From Aurantibrevibacter sp041747755 (GTDB lineage Bacteria > Bacteroidota > Bacteroidia > Flavobacteriales > Flavobacteriaceae), in assembly GCA_041747755.1 (NCBI GenBank), contig JBGTEN010000158.1, positions 3,777 through 67,776 of the forward strand: a stretch of DNA of 64,000 bases, written 5' to 3'. Below the pieces are notes generated by a model. It saw nothing but the letters and a program-made list of their open reading frames with translations. It ran no database searches and was not told where the DNA came from. Position 1 is the first letter of the stretch. Each line of letters starts with the position of its first letter. The translations under genes were made by a program, and so were the position numbers. Positions 18,438-26,464 of the stretch are shown piece by piece.

Positions 18438-18599
18438 GATATAAGGTTTTAAGTTTCTGAAAGCAACTATTTGCATTCAGATTCATATTACCAAACAGCG
18501 TGCCAAAAAATATTACATTTTATAATAAATTGATAATCAATTATATAAAATTATAAAATGAGCAATTAGTTAGTAAATCGTAAAGAAAAATGTACAATA

Positions 18600-21392
18600 T
18601 TACATATGAGAGTAACTTAGTTTTTCTCTTAGGTAATGAGCGGTGTAGGATGCTTTATTCTTCAATATTTGTTCAGGTGTTCCTTGGACAACTAGCTGTC
18701 CCCCATTTTCGCCACCTTCAAGGCCAAGATCTATAATGTAATCTGCACATTTAATTAAGTCAATATTATGTTCAATGACCACTATGGAATGACCTTTTTC
18801 TATCAACGCATCAAAAGCCCTTAGAAGTTTTTTAATGTCATGAAAGTGAAGCCCTGTGGTTGGTTCGTCAAAAATAAACAAGGCTTTATCCTGCGTACTT
18901 CCCTTCACTAGAAAAGATGCCAATTTAATGCGTTGGGCTTCTCCACCTGAGAGTGTGGAAGAGGATTGCCCTAAAGTGACATACCCCAGACCAACATCTT
19001 GAAGCGGTTTCAACTTACCAACAATTTTGTTCTGTTTGTGCACTTCAAAAAAGGACAAAGCATCATCAATGGTCATATTTAGAAGATCATCTATATTTGC
19101 CTCTTCAAATTTTACCTCCAGAATTTCCTTTTTGAATCGTTTACCATGGCACACATCACAATCCAAATGCACATCAGCCATGAACTGCATTTCTATGGTG
19201 ATTTCACCTTCACCTTTACATTTTTCGCATCGCCCACCATCAACGTTAAATGAAAAATGCTTAGTTTGATAGCCTCTGAGCTTGCTGAGTTTTTGACTGG
19301 CGTATAGGGTTCGAATATCATCATAAGCCTTTATATAGGTAACCGGATTGGATCTGGAAGACCTGCCAATAGGGTTCTGATCTACAAATTCTATATGTTT
19401 TACAGATTGGTATTTTCCGCTGAATTCCGTGAATTGCCCTATTTTCTCTCCATAGCCCCCAATTTCCTTCAATAACAAGGGATAGAGCAATTTTTTTACC
19501 AAGGTTGTTTTACCACTACCGGAAACTCCTGTTACTACAGTTAGCACGTTTAGCGGAAAGGTAACATCAATGTTTTTTAGATTGTTTTCTCGAGCCCCTT
19601 TTATCTCTATGTAATTCTTGAAAGCTCTACGCTCTTTGGGTACAGCTATTTCAAGGTTTCCATTTAAGTATCGCGCTGTAAGCGAAGAAGATTTTAATAT
19701 TTCGGAAAGAGGACCTTGGGCTACCACATGGCCTCCTAGGGTACCCGCTTCCGGACCTATGTCTATAACTTCATCAGCGGCCTTCATAATATCCTCATCA
19801 TGCTCTACAACAATAACGGTATTCCCCAGATCACGTAAGGATTTAAGAACATTTATTAAATTTTCTGTATCTTTAGGATGCAACCCAATACTAGGCTCAT
19901 CCAGAATGTACATAGAGCCCACAAGACTACTACCCAAAGATGTAGCCAAATTAATACGTTGACTCTCTCCACCGGATAAACTATTCGATTTTCTGTTTAA
20001 GGTTAAGTAGTTTAATCCAACTTTATCTAAAAACCCAAGTCGGCTTTCTATTTCTTTTAGTAATCGCGAGGCAACTTTAGCATCAAAATCTCCCAGAGTT
20101 AGCTCTTTAAAGAATGCTATTAGTTTTGCAATAGGGAGTTCTACAAGATCAGAAATAGATTTCCCGCCAACTTTTACGTAATCGGCATCAGCTCTTAAGC
20201 GTCTTCCTTTACAGGAATTACATTTTGTTTTACCCCTATATCGGGATAGCATAACTCGGTTTTGAATTTTATAGCTTTTTTCCTCGAGCATTTTAAAAAA
20301 ATCATCAAGACCCATAAAATGGGAATTTCCTTCCCAGACCAATTGTTTTTGTTCTGATGTAAGCTGAAACCAGGGTTTATGAATGGGAAAGTCGAATTTA
20401 TAAGCACTATTCACCAGTTCATCTCTGTACCATCCCATGCTTTCTCCTCTCCATGGAAAAATGGCATTTTCAAAAACAGATAAGGCTGTATTTGGAATAA
20501 CAAGATCTTCGTCAATACCAATAACATCACCATATCCTTCACATTTTGGGCAAGCACCATAGGGATTGTTAAAACTAAAAAGATGGACGTTTGGTTCAGG
20601 AAAAACAATTCCGTCCAACTCAAACTTATTGCTAAATACGGTTTGTTTCGCAGTAGCTAAGTCTTCAATAATGCATTGTCCCTTACCTTCAAAAAAAGTG
20701 GCGTCAATTGCATTTGCTAGTCTATTGTAAAAATCTTCATCATCTCTGGTTATGATTCTATCAACCACTAAAAAGAATGATTTTCCTATATCTTCGTTAA
20801 CCTCATCTATTCTCAAAATTTCACCATTGTATTTGATTCTTGCAAACCCTTGTTTTGAAAGTAGTTGAAGCGATTTAATGGAATTTTTGTCTTCGGCTAT
20901 TGTAATAGGAGCAAGCAATAATAATTTGGATTCTTCTTTATAGGTTTTTACAAAATTTATTACGTCCGATACAGTATGTTTTTGCACCTCTTTTCCTGAA
21001 ACAGGAGAAAAAGTGTGGCCGATTCTTGCATATAACAGCTTTAAATAATCATAGATTTCTGTTGTGGTACCAACCGTAGATCGCGGGTTGGTAGAATTAA
21101 CTTTTTGTTCAATAGCTATTGCAGGTGATATACCTTTAATATAATCTACCTTTGGTTTGTCTAATTTGCCCAGAAATTGCCTCGCATAAGATGATAAGCT
21201 CTCTACATAACGCCTTTGACCTTCGGCATAAAGGGTATCAAAAGCCAAACTGGATTTTCCGGAACCGGATAACCCTGTAATGACTACCAATTTATTTCTG
21301 GGAATAACTACATCTATATTTTTTAAATTGTGCAGTTTTGCTCCTTTAATTACGATGTTTTCTTTGGTGTTAATTGTGCTTAGTGTAGTCAT
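18600..21392 (-). CDS. uvrA: UvrABC excinuclease subunit A
   Basis: The 930-residue protein has two ABC ATPase modules: Walker A GLSGSGKSS (40-48) and GVSGSGKTT in the second half, two LSGGE signatures (SLSGGESQRINLA and TLSGGEAQRIKLA), and zinc modules with CPKCEGYG/CNSCKG and CEKCKGEG/CDVCHGKRF. UvrA finds DNA damage and loads UvrB in nucleotide excision repair. Length is normal. The gene is transcribed alone and diverges from the first sigma-factor gene. Confidence 0.98.
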   Translation of the reverse strand: MTTLSTINTKENIVIKGAKLHNLKNIDVVIPRNKLVVITGLSGSGKSSLAFDTLYAEGQRRYVESLSSYARQFLGKLDKPKVDYIKGISPAIAIEQKVNSTNPRSTVGTTTEIYDYLKLLYARIGHTFSPVSGKEVQKHTVSDVINFVKTYKEESKLLLLAPITIAEDKNSIKSLQLLSKQGFARIKYNGEILRIDEVNEDIGKSFFLVVDRIITRDDEDFYNRLANAIDATFFEGKGQCIIEDLATAKQTVFSNKFELDGIVFPEPNVHLFSFNNPYGACPKCEGYGDVIGIDEDLVIPNTALSVFENAIFPWRGESMGWYRDELVNSAYKFDFPIHKPWFQLTSEQKQLVWEGNSHFMGLDDFFKMLEEKSYKIQNRVMLSRYRGKTKCNSCKGRRLRADADYVKVGGKSISDLVELPIAKLIAFFKELTLGDFDAKVASRLLKEIESRLGFLDKVGLNYLTLNRKSNSLSGGESQRINLATSLGSSLVGSMYILDEPSIGLHPKDTENLINVLKSLRDLGNTVIVVEHDEDIMKAADEVIDIGPEAGTLGGHVVAQGPLSEILKSSSLTARYLNGNLEIAVPKERRAFKNYIEIKGARENNLKNIDVTFPLNVLTVVTGVSGSGKTTLVKKLLYPLLLKEIGGYGEKIGQFTEFSGKYQSVKHIEFVDQNPIGRSSRSNPVTYIKAYDDIRTLYASQKLSKLRGYQTKHFSFNVDGGRCEKCKGEGEITIEMQFMADVHLDCDVCHGKRFKKEILEVKFEEANIDDLLNMTIDDALSFFEVHKQNKIVGKLKPLQDVGLGYVTLGQSSSTLSGGEAQRIKLASFLVKGSTQDKALFIFDEPTTGLHFHDIKKLLRAFDALIEKGHSIVVIEHNIDLIKCADYIIDLGLEGGENGGQLVVQGTPEQILKNKASYTAHYLREKLSYSHM

Positions 21393-21488
21393 GAATATTC
21401 TTAAAGCTGCAAAGATACATCAGGAACGTTTTAATAACTACTTTGTGCTCTTTTACATTACATTTTAAGTCATCCACAACTTTGTTTT

Positions 21489-21518
21489 TTTGTTCCGATT
21501 ATATTTTTACTATATTTG
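21489..21518 (+). promoter_or_regulatory. Promoter of the first sigma-factor gene
   Basis: A TTTG (21489-21492) and TATATTTG (21511-21518) are 18 bases apart, an excellent match to the Bacteroidota housekeeping promoter (TTTG, about 19 bases, TAnnTTTG). It implies a leader of about 115 bases before the ATG at 21639. That leader contains a small hairpin (CCTTTCA/TGAAAGG, 21589-21605). Confidence 0.65.
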
Positions 21519-21638
21519 AAGTCTCATTAAAACATCGAATCGCCTATACAGCAATAATTACTTTTTAAATTAAATTTTTGGTATAAGCCCTTTCACCCTG
21601 AAAGGTGCCCCTAATTTTAACAAAAAAAAGTAATTCGT

Positions 21639-22220
21639 ATGGAACTACAAATCGATGATTCGATATTAGTAAAAGACTACATCAACGGAGATGAAAAGGC
21701 TCTTGAGGCACTTATTCAAAGACATAATCAACGTATAACCAGTTTTATCTATTCTAAAGTAATGGATAGAGACATCACTGAAGATATTTTTCAGGATACT
21801 TTTATAAAGGTAATACGAACATTAAAAAAAGGGACCTACAGCGAAGAGGGTAAATTTTTACCTTGGGTAATGCGTATTGCACATAACCTTATAATAGATC
21901 ACTTTAGGAAAAACAAAAGAATGCCAATGTACCGAGGTAGTGATGAATTCAATATCTTTTCAGTAATTGGTGATGAGAAACTGAATGCAGAAAAGCAAAT
22001 CATTAAAGACCAAATCGATATGGATTTGGCACTAATGATTCAAGAACTGCCGGATGATCAAAAGGAAGTAGTTACAATGCGCTTATATCAGGATATGAGT
22101 TTTAAAGAAATATCTGAGAATACAGGGGTTAGTATTAATACAGCATTGGGTAGAATGCGGTACGCTCTTATTAACCTTAGAAAAATGGTTGAGAAGCATA
22201 ACATTGTTTTAACGAATTAA
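21639..22220 (+). CDS. RNA polymerase sigma-70 family (ECF-type) sigma factor, copy 1
   Basis: The 193-residue protein has the sigma region 2 pattern (DIFQDTFIKVI, then GKFLPWVMRIAHNLIIDHFRK, residues about 25-95) and sigma region 4 helix-turn-helix (about 130-185, MSFKEISENTGVSINTALGRMRYAL). It lacks region 3, as in ECF factors. It is about 87 percent identical to the second copy at 22802. No membrane anti-sigma factor gene follows; instead a conserved 47-residue gene lies 72 bases downstream. A strong promoter precedes it. Confidence 0.95.
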   Translation: MELQIDDSILVKDYINGDEKALEALIQRHNQRITSFIYSKVMDRDITEDIFQDTFIKVIRTLKKGTYSEEGKFLPWVMRIAHNLIIDHFRKNKRMPMYRGSDEFNIFSVIGDEKLNAEKQIIKDQIDMDLALMIQELPDDQKEVVTMRLYQDMSFKEISENTGVSINTALGRMRYALINLRKMVEKHNIVLTN

Positions 22221-22259
22221 TAAGCAGTAGGTCGACTAAGACTAATTTTCCAATTAGAG

Positions 22260-22286
22260 TTGCGTTCTTTTATCAAATAAACGCAA
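22260..22286 (+). promoter_or_regulatory. Hairpin just before the first 47-residue gene
   Basis: TTGCGTT (22260-22266) pairs with AACGCAA (22280-22286), and the ATG follows 5 bases later. A hairpin with a different sequence sits at the equivalent place before the second small gene, which suggests structure kept by selection, possibly controlling translation. Confidence 0.45.
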
Positions 22287-22291
22287 GTACG

Positions 22292-22435
22292 ATGGAAAAA
22301 AGCTACACTGAAAAAAAGGGTGAATGTAAACTAGTTAAGGCCAGCCCGGAAACAGTTCAATTTTTATTGAATTATTCCAAGTCACTACATATAGTAAATT
22401 ACGGTACTATACAGTTTGAAAATAATGTGAACTAA
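22292..22435 (+). CDS. 47-residue conserved companion of sigma factor, copy 1
   Basis: The short gene encodes MEKSYTEKKGECKLVK then ASPETVQFLLNYSKSL and ends QFENNVN. About 31 of its 47 residues are identical in the second copy, with the same length and the same distance from its sigma gene. The pattern of conservation (KK.xCKLVK, PETVQFL, YSxSL, QFENN) and the mostly silent or conservative changes argue for a real protein. There is no membrane segment. Function is unknown; a small anti-sigma or co-sigma factor is a possibility that I infer only from position. Confidence 0.75.
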   Translation: MEKSYTEKKGECKLVKASPETVQFLLNYSKSLHIVNYGTIQFENNVN

Positions 22436-22801
22436 TTACTCTCCAAACAATACTAATGCATTCTTTAGGCTCTCTAAGGAGTGCATTTTCGTTATATGCA
22501 AAAGGCTGTTTTATTTTTAAAAGGCAAGCCTCTTTTGCAGCCCTTCTACTTCGCAACTCTTTTTTTTAAAATTTATTTTATCCAAAAATAAAAATGTAGG
22601 GTTTCACATCACAAAAATGGTGTTTGACAACAATGTTTTTTTCCTGCTGTCCCATTTATATACTTTTAAATTGTAATTAAAAAATAGCATTGCATTAGTC
22701 TCTAATTACAACAAAATAGAAATAGAAATAACCAAAGTCCTTTGGCAGAAATAATAAGACGCATGCTAGGGCCCAAATTTTAACCAAAAAAAGTAAGTTT
22801 T
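22436..22801. other. Intergenic region between the two sigma units (366 bp)
   Basis: It holds a hairpin terminator (22456-22490), a second imperfect inverted repeat (about 22498-22541, GCAAAAGGCT against AGCCTCTTTTGC), and an inverted repeat TTGTAATTA (22671-22679) with TAATTACAA (22703-22711) about 90-130 bases before the second sigma ATG, which could be an operator or leader structure. I find no coding sequence. Confidence 0.6.
22456..22490 (+). terminator. Terminator after the first sigma unit
   Basis: ATGCATTCTTTAG (22456-22468) pairs with CTAAGGAGTGCAT (22474-22486) through 13 pairs including two G-U pairs, with a 5-base loop and a following TTTTC. This separates the first sigma unit from the second. 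Confidence 0.8.
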
Positions 22802-23383
22802 ATGGAACTACAAATTGATGATTCGGTACTTGTAAAAGATTATATCAATGGAGAAGAAAAGGCCTTAGAAATTCTTATCCACAGGCATAACCAGCGGATT
22901 ACCAGTTTTATCTATTCCAAAGTAATGGACCGGGATGTGGCTGAGGACATTTTCCAAGATACTTTCATTAAAGTAATTAAAACCTTAAAAAAGGGAACCT
23001 ACAGCGAGGAAGGTAAATTTTTACCATGGGTCATGCGAATTGCTCATAACTTGATTATTGATCATTTTAGAAAAAACAAAAGAATGCCAATGTTTCAGGG
23101 GACGGATGATTTTAATATTTTTTCTGTAATCGGAGACGAAAAACTAAATGCAGAGAAGCAGCTCATAAAAGATCAAATAGATACTGATTTAAACATGTTG
23201 ATAGAAGAGCTGCCAGAAGATCAAAAGGAGGTTCTTTTAATGCGTATATATCAAGATATGAGTTTTAAGGAAATATCTGAGAATACGGGTGTTAGCATAA
23301 ATACAGCTTTAGGAAGAATGCGCTATGCATTAATAAACCTTAGAAAAATTATTGACAAACATAATATTATACTTACCAATTAA
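22802..23383 (+). CDS. RNA polymerase sigma-70 family (ECF-type) sigma factor, copy 2
   Basis: This 193-residue paralogue has the same region 2 and region 4 motifs as copy 1 and differs at about 25 positions, most of them conservative. Differences gather around residues 98-102 (YRGSDE against FQGTDD, between the two domains) and 127-146, not in the DNA-reading helix of region 4 (ISENTGVSINTALGR is identical). Both copies may thus read the same promoters but respond to different signals. Its upstream region has no exact TAnnTTTG box but contains the inverted repeat TTGTAATTA/TAATTACAA. Confidence 0.95.
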   Translation: MELQIDDSVLVKDYINGEEKALEILIHRHNQRITSFIYSKVMDRDVAEDIFQDTFIKVIKTLKKGTYSEEGKFLPWVMRIAHNLIIDHFRKNKRMPMFQGTDDFNIFSVIGDEKLNAEKQLIKDQIDTDLNMLIEELPEDQKEVLLMRIYQDMSFKEISENTGVSINTALGRMRYALINLRKIIDKHNIILTN

Positions 23384-23422
23384 GATTACTTAAATACAGC
23401 AAACAATATTTCCATTTTAGCT

Positions 23423-23445
23423 GCGTTATTCTTTTGTAATAATGC
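23423..23445 (+). promoter_or_regulatory. Hairpin just before the second 47-residue gene
   Basis: GCGTTATT (23423-23430) pairs with AATAATGC (23438-23445) with one G-U pair, and the small-gene ATG follows 9 bases later. It corresponds to the hairpin at 22260-22286 but with different paired bases. Confidence 0.45.
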
Positions 23446-23454
23446 TATATAGAT

Positions 23455-23598
23455 ATGGAAAAAATTTACTCTCAGAAAAAATTAGGATGTAAACTTGTCA
23501 AAGTGCGCCCTGAAACTGTACAATTTTTAGTACAGTATTCTCAGTCGCTTCGGATTGTGGAATACAAAAATTTGCAGTTCGAGAATAATTTGAATTAA
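23455..23598 (+). CDS. 47-residue conserved companion of sigma factor, copy 2
   Basis: This is the paralogue of the gene at 22292, again 47 residues and 653 bases after the start of its sigma gene. Shared blocks are CKLVK, PETVQFL and QFENN. Basic residues are concentrated in the N-terminal third and the C-terminus is rich in Asn and Glu. There is no signal peptide or membrane segment. It converges on nth, whose stop lies only a few bases away. Function unknown. Confidence 0.75.
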   Translation: MEKIYSQKKLGCKLVKVRPETVQFLVQYSQSLRIVEYKNLQFENNLN

Positions 23599-23604
23599 CA
23601 AGCT

Positions 23605-24267
23605 TCAACCCATACCCTTTTTTTTATAGTATGCACTTATTATTGGTTTTCTGCCAATGGTTTTGGTGATAATATCCTTTTCCAAATTCCATCCTCTGGC
23701 CGGGGAATACTCACGACCATACCATATCATTTGCAAATGCAATTTATTCCATAATTTTCGCTCGAAAAGGCGTTTTGCATCTTTCTCAGTTTGAACTACA
23801 TTTTTTCCGTTAGAAAACCCCCATCGATACATTAATCTATGAATATGCGTATCTACAGGGAAAGCGGGAATACCAAAGGCCTGCGAAACGACCACACTTG
23901 CTGTTTTATGGCCTACACCGGGTAATTCCTCTAACAAATCAATCTCCTGAGGAACCATACCGCCGTACTTCGCTAGAAGGATTTGTGAAAGTCCGTGAAT
24001 TGCTTTAGACTTCATAGGTGAAAGTCCAACGGGCCTTATAATATCACGAATTTCGTTCACTGAAAGTTTCACCATATCAAAAGGATTATCGGCTTTCTCA
24101 AATAACAAAGGAGTTATTAGATTTACTCTAACGTCTGTACTTTGGGCAGACAAAAGAACCGCAATTAATAAAGTATAGGGGTCTTTATGGATTAAAGGAA
24201 CGGGAATAACAGGGTATAATTTGTCAAGAGTATTTATTGTAAAAGAAACTTTTTCGGCTTTCGTCAT
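23605..24267 (-). CDS. nth: Endonuclease III family DNA glycosylase without iron-sulfur cluster
   Basis: The 220-residue protein has the helix-hairpin-helix LPGVGHKTA with the catalytic lysine (K121) and the catalytic aspartate in FPVDTHIHR (D139), so it should remove oxidised pyrimidines and cut abasic sites. Endonuclease III normally ends in a Cx6Cx2Cx5C iron-sulfur loop. Here the same place reads REYSPARGWNLEKDIITKTIG, and the whole protein has no cysteine. I believe related flavobacterial proteins share this, but it is unusual for the family. The gene stands alone, convergent with the second sigma unit. Confidence 0.92.
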   Translation of the reverse strand: MTKAEKVSFTINTLDKLYPVIPVPLIHKDPYTLLIAVLLSAQSTDVRVNLITPLLFEKADNPFDMVKLSVNEIRDIIRPVGLSPMKSKAIHGLSQILLAKYGGMVPQEIDLLEELPGVGHKTASVVVSQAFGIPAFPVDTHIHRLMYRWGFSNGKNVVQTEKDAKRLFERKLWNKLHLQMIWYGREYSPARGWNLEKDIITKTIGRKPIISAYYKKKGMG

Positions 24268-24331
24268 TTTTTTAATGGCTTGGGAGTGTCGTATCTTTGT
24301 AAGGAAAAAGCGAATTTAAAAAAAAACTGCT

Positions 24332-24781
24332 ATGCAAACACTAAAAAAAGGGGACAAGGTTCCGGAATTCTCCGCTAAAGATCAAGATGGAAAGCTAATT
24401 AAGTTATCAGATTACAAAGGTAAAAAACTCATTGTCTTTTTCTACCCGGCTGCAAATACGCCTAGTTGTACGGTTGAGGCCTGTAATCTAAGAGATAATT
24501 ATGAAAGACTTACGGCAAATGGTTTTCATCTCTTGGGGGTAAGTGCCGACTCCCAAAAGAAACAAGCAAATTTTAAGCGAAAGTACCATCTTCCATTTCC
24601 CTTGTTGGCCGATGAAGACCATACGATACTCAATTTATTCGGAGTTTGGGGACCAAAAAAGTTTATGGGAAGGGAATTTGATGGTATTCACCGAGTAACT
24701 TTTGTCTTGGATGAGAACGGAATTATAACAAATGTAATAGATAAAGTGGTTACCAAATCGCATGCAGATCAAATTCTTTGA
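24332..24781 (+). CDS. bcp: Peroxiredoxin (Bcp/PrxQ type thiol peroxidase)
   Basis: The 149-residue protein has the Bcp active site TPSCTVEAC, with the peroxidatic C46 and resolving C51 five residues apart, after FFYPAANTP. It reduces hydrogen peroxide and organic peroxides with electrons from thioredoxin in the cytoplasm. Length is normal. It diverges from nth over about 60 bases and ends in a strong hairpin terminator. Confidence 0.95.
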   Translation: MQTLKKGDKVPEFSAKDQDGKLIKLSDYKGKKLIVFFYPAANTPSCTVEACNLRDNYERLTANGFHLLGVSADSQKKQANFKRKYHLPFPLLADEDHTILNLFGVWGPKKFMGREFDGIHRVTFVLDENGIITNVIDKVVTKSHADQIL

Positions 24782-24810
24782 GAAGCAAAGTTTTTGAAAA
24801 TTTCCATATG

Positions 24811-24852
24811 AAAAAGGGGTCATAGGGTTTTGTTACCCAATGGTCCCTTTTT
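24811..24852 (+). terminator. Terminator after bcp
   Basis: A long hairpin of about 18 pairs: AAAAAGGGGTCATAGGGT (24811-24828) against ACCCAATGGTCCCTTTTT (about 24835-24852), with two G-U pairs and one mismatch, ending in a T-run. An A-run on the other side could allow activity on the minus strand too. Confidence 0.8.
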
Positions 24853-24985
24853 CTGTTTATTGTCTTTATTAACAAAGGCGTCGTAAATAGCTTATCTTTA
24901 CTGTATCAGTCAGCTAATCTTAAGAAATCTTTCAGTGTTTTTCTTATGGAGTATTCACACTATCAATTAAACCCAACTGTTGTCA

Positions 24986-25546
24986 ATGAAACTTTACATC
25001 AAATATATGGTTTCCATACGGTGCAAAATGGCAGTTAAAGGGCTGTTAGATGCATTGGGAATTCCTTATGGTTTGGTAGATTTAGGTGAAGTTACGACCA
25101 AATCAGATTTAAGTCAGGAACAAATTCAAGCAATTGGTAGGGAACTAAAAAAAATGGAGCTTGAATTAATGGATGATAAAAAATCTGTTCTAATTGAAAA
25201 TCTAAAAAAAGTAGTGATAGAGATGGTTCATTTTGAAGTAGACTACCCTAAAATAAAGCACTCAGATTATATTAGCCAAAAACTAAAACACAATTATACT
25301 TATTTGGCGGATTTTTTCTCCGAATCCATGGGTATGACCATAGAACACTTTATCATATCGCATAAAATAGAAAAAGTAAAGGAATTGCTTTTATATGATG
25401 AGCTTTCCTTAACTGAAATATCCTACCGCCTGCAATATAGCAGTGTGGCACATCTGTCAACTCAATTCAAAAAAGTAACTGGACTCACACCAACCTTCTT
25501 CAAAAAATTAAAGCATAAAAAGAGATCTCCCTTAGAAAAACTGTGA
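24986..25546 (+). CDS. AraC-type regulator with small ferredoxin-like N-terminal domain, copy 1
   Basis: The 186-residue protein has an N-terminal domain of about 65 residues that resembles the heavy-metal-associated fold (KLYIKYMVSIRCKMAVKGLLDALGI) with one cysteine (C13) left of the usual CxxC, and a C-terminal AraC helix-turn-helix domain (about 115-175, LTEISYRLQYSSVAHLSTQFKKVTGLTP). I use the ATG at 24986 because the paralogue starts with the same MKLYIKYMVS. Such short AraC proteins are common in Bacteroidota. It is followed at 25697 by a paralogue of about half identity. Ligand unknown. Confidence 0.88.
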   Translation: MKLYIKYMVSIRCKMAVKGLLDALGIPYGLVDLGEVTTKSDLSQEQIQAIGRELKKMELELMDDKKSVLIENLKKVVIEMVHFEVDYPKIKHSDYISQKLKHNYTYLADFFSESMGMTIEHFIISHKIEKVKELLLYDELSLTEISYRLQYSSVAHLSTQFKKVTGLTPTFFKKLKHKKRSPLEKL

Positions 25547-25696
25547 ATAATATAATTTATTCATAGAATTGTGTAACACTTTTCTTTCTAAAATTGGCAA
25601 TCTTTGATTTGAGAAGAAAATGAAAGCACCACTTATTTAAAGATTTGTGTGGTTTTAGTTTGTTCTTAATAAAGAACGTGTTACCAACACTTTACT

Positions 25697-26263
25697 ATGA
25701 AACTCTATATTAAATATATGGTCTCCCTGCGCTGTAAAATGGCGGTTAAGGAAGAGTTGGATAATTTGGGAATAGTTGATTACAGCATAAAACTAGGTCA
25801 AGTTAACCTTAGAAATAAAATCACCAAAGAACAACGTATTATTATAAGCGATAGGTTGTTGAAACTAGGTTTGAAATTATTGGAAGACAAAAAAGCCGTT
25901 CTTATAGAGCGAATAAAGAATATAGTAATAGAAGTAATACATTATTCAGAAAATGAACGCATTAAAGTTAATTTTTCTCATTTTCTCAGTACAGAACTAA
26001 AGCATGATTATAATTACCTGGCCAATTTGTTTTCTGAAACCACCGGTATTACCATAGAGCAGTTTTTAATTTCTCATAAAATAGAGCGGGCGAAAGAGTT
26101 ACTTCTATACAATGAGTATAACCTCACGGAAATAGCTATGTTTCTGGATTATAGCAGTGTATCGCACTTATCCAACCAATTTAAAAAAGTAACCGGATTA
26201 ACACCTACATACTTTCGGGAACTTAAAGACTATAGAAGAAGACAAACTTTAGAGAGTTTATAA
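25697..26263 (+). CDS. AraC-type regulator with small ferredoxin-like N-terminal domain, copy 2
   Basis: This 188-residue paralogue of the preceding gene starts MKLYIKYMVSLRCKMAVK and has the same C-terminal AraC domain (LTEIAMFLDYSSVSHLSNQFKKVTGLTP). The DNA-reading part is more conserved than the middle of the protein. About 150 bases separate the two, enough for an own promoter. A small membrane-protein gene of stress type follows after 48 bases. The two may bind overlapping sites; this is inference. Confidence 0.88.
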   Translation: MKLYIKYMVSLRCKMAVKEELDNLGIVDYSIKLGQVNLRNKITKEQRIIISDRLLKLGLKLLEDKKAVLIERIKNIVIEVIHYSENERIKVNFSHFLSTELKHDYNYLANLFSETTGITIEQFLISHKIERAKELLLYNEYNLTEIAMFLDYSSVSHLSNQFKKVTGLTPTYFRELKDYRRRQTLESL

Positions 26264-26311
26264 AAAAATCAAATAAAATTATTAATCTGTAACCATTTAA
26301 AAAAATCAATT

Positions 26312-26464
26312 ATGGGAAATTTACTTTATTATGTAGCTGTTATTTTGATAATTCTATGGCTTGTGGGCTTTTTGGGATACAGCGCCGGGGGACTAATTCA
26401 CATACTCTTGGTTATCGCCATTATAGCAATACTTATAAGGGTCATACAGGGAAGAAAGATTTAA
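26312..26464 (+). CDS. lmo0937 family small membrane protein
   Basis: The 50-residue product MGNLLYYVAVILIILWLVGF followed by LGYSAGGLIHILLVIAIIAI has two membrane segments and the family motif GYSAGGLIHxLLVIAIIA, then a short basic end RVIQGRKI. The family is widespread, tends to occur in stress-induced gene sets and has no known biochemical role. It lies 48 bases after the second AraC gene. Confidence 0.88.
   Translation: MGNLLYYVAVILIILWLVGFLGYSAGGLIHILLVIAIIAILIRVIQGRKI

Larger units (their letters stand above)
21606..23598 (+). repeat. Diverged tandem duplication of a two-gene unit
   Basis: Two units lie in tandem: sigma factor plus 47-residue gene at 21639-22435, and the same at 22802-23598. 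The offset is exactly 1163 bases for both genes, and the sigma-to-small-gene distance is 653 bases in both. The proteins are about 87 percent (sigma) and 66 percent (small protein) identical. The leader AATTTTAAC followed by an A-run and GTAA lies 18 bases before each sigma ATG. Non-coding parts have otherwise drifted, so the duplication is old and both copies seem to be under selection. Confidence 0.85.

Noticed and set aside
19027..20623. Frames of 70-114 codons within uvrA on both strands
   Set aside because: uvrA is intact across the entire stretch; these are shadow frames.
21606..23598. Assembly artefact as the cause of the doubled sigma unit
   Set aside because: The two copies differ throughout, and non-coding parts hardly align, so this is a true, old duplication.
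25544..25563. TGAATAA-TATAAT-TTATTCA repeat after the first AraC gene
   Set aside because: Short AT-only arms and no T-run; may be chance in AT-rich DNA.
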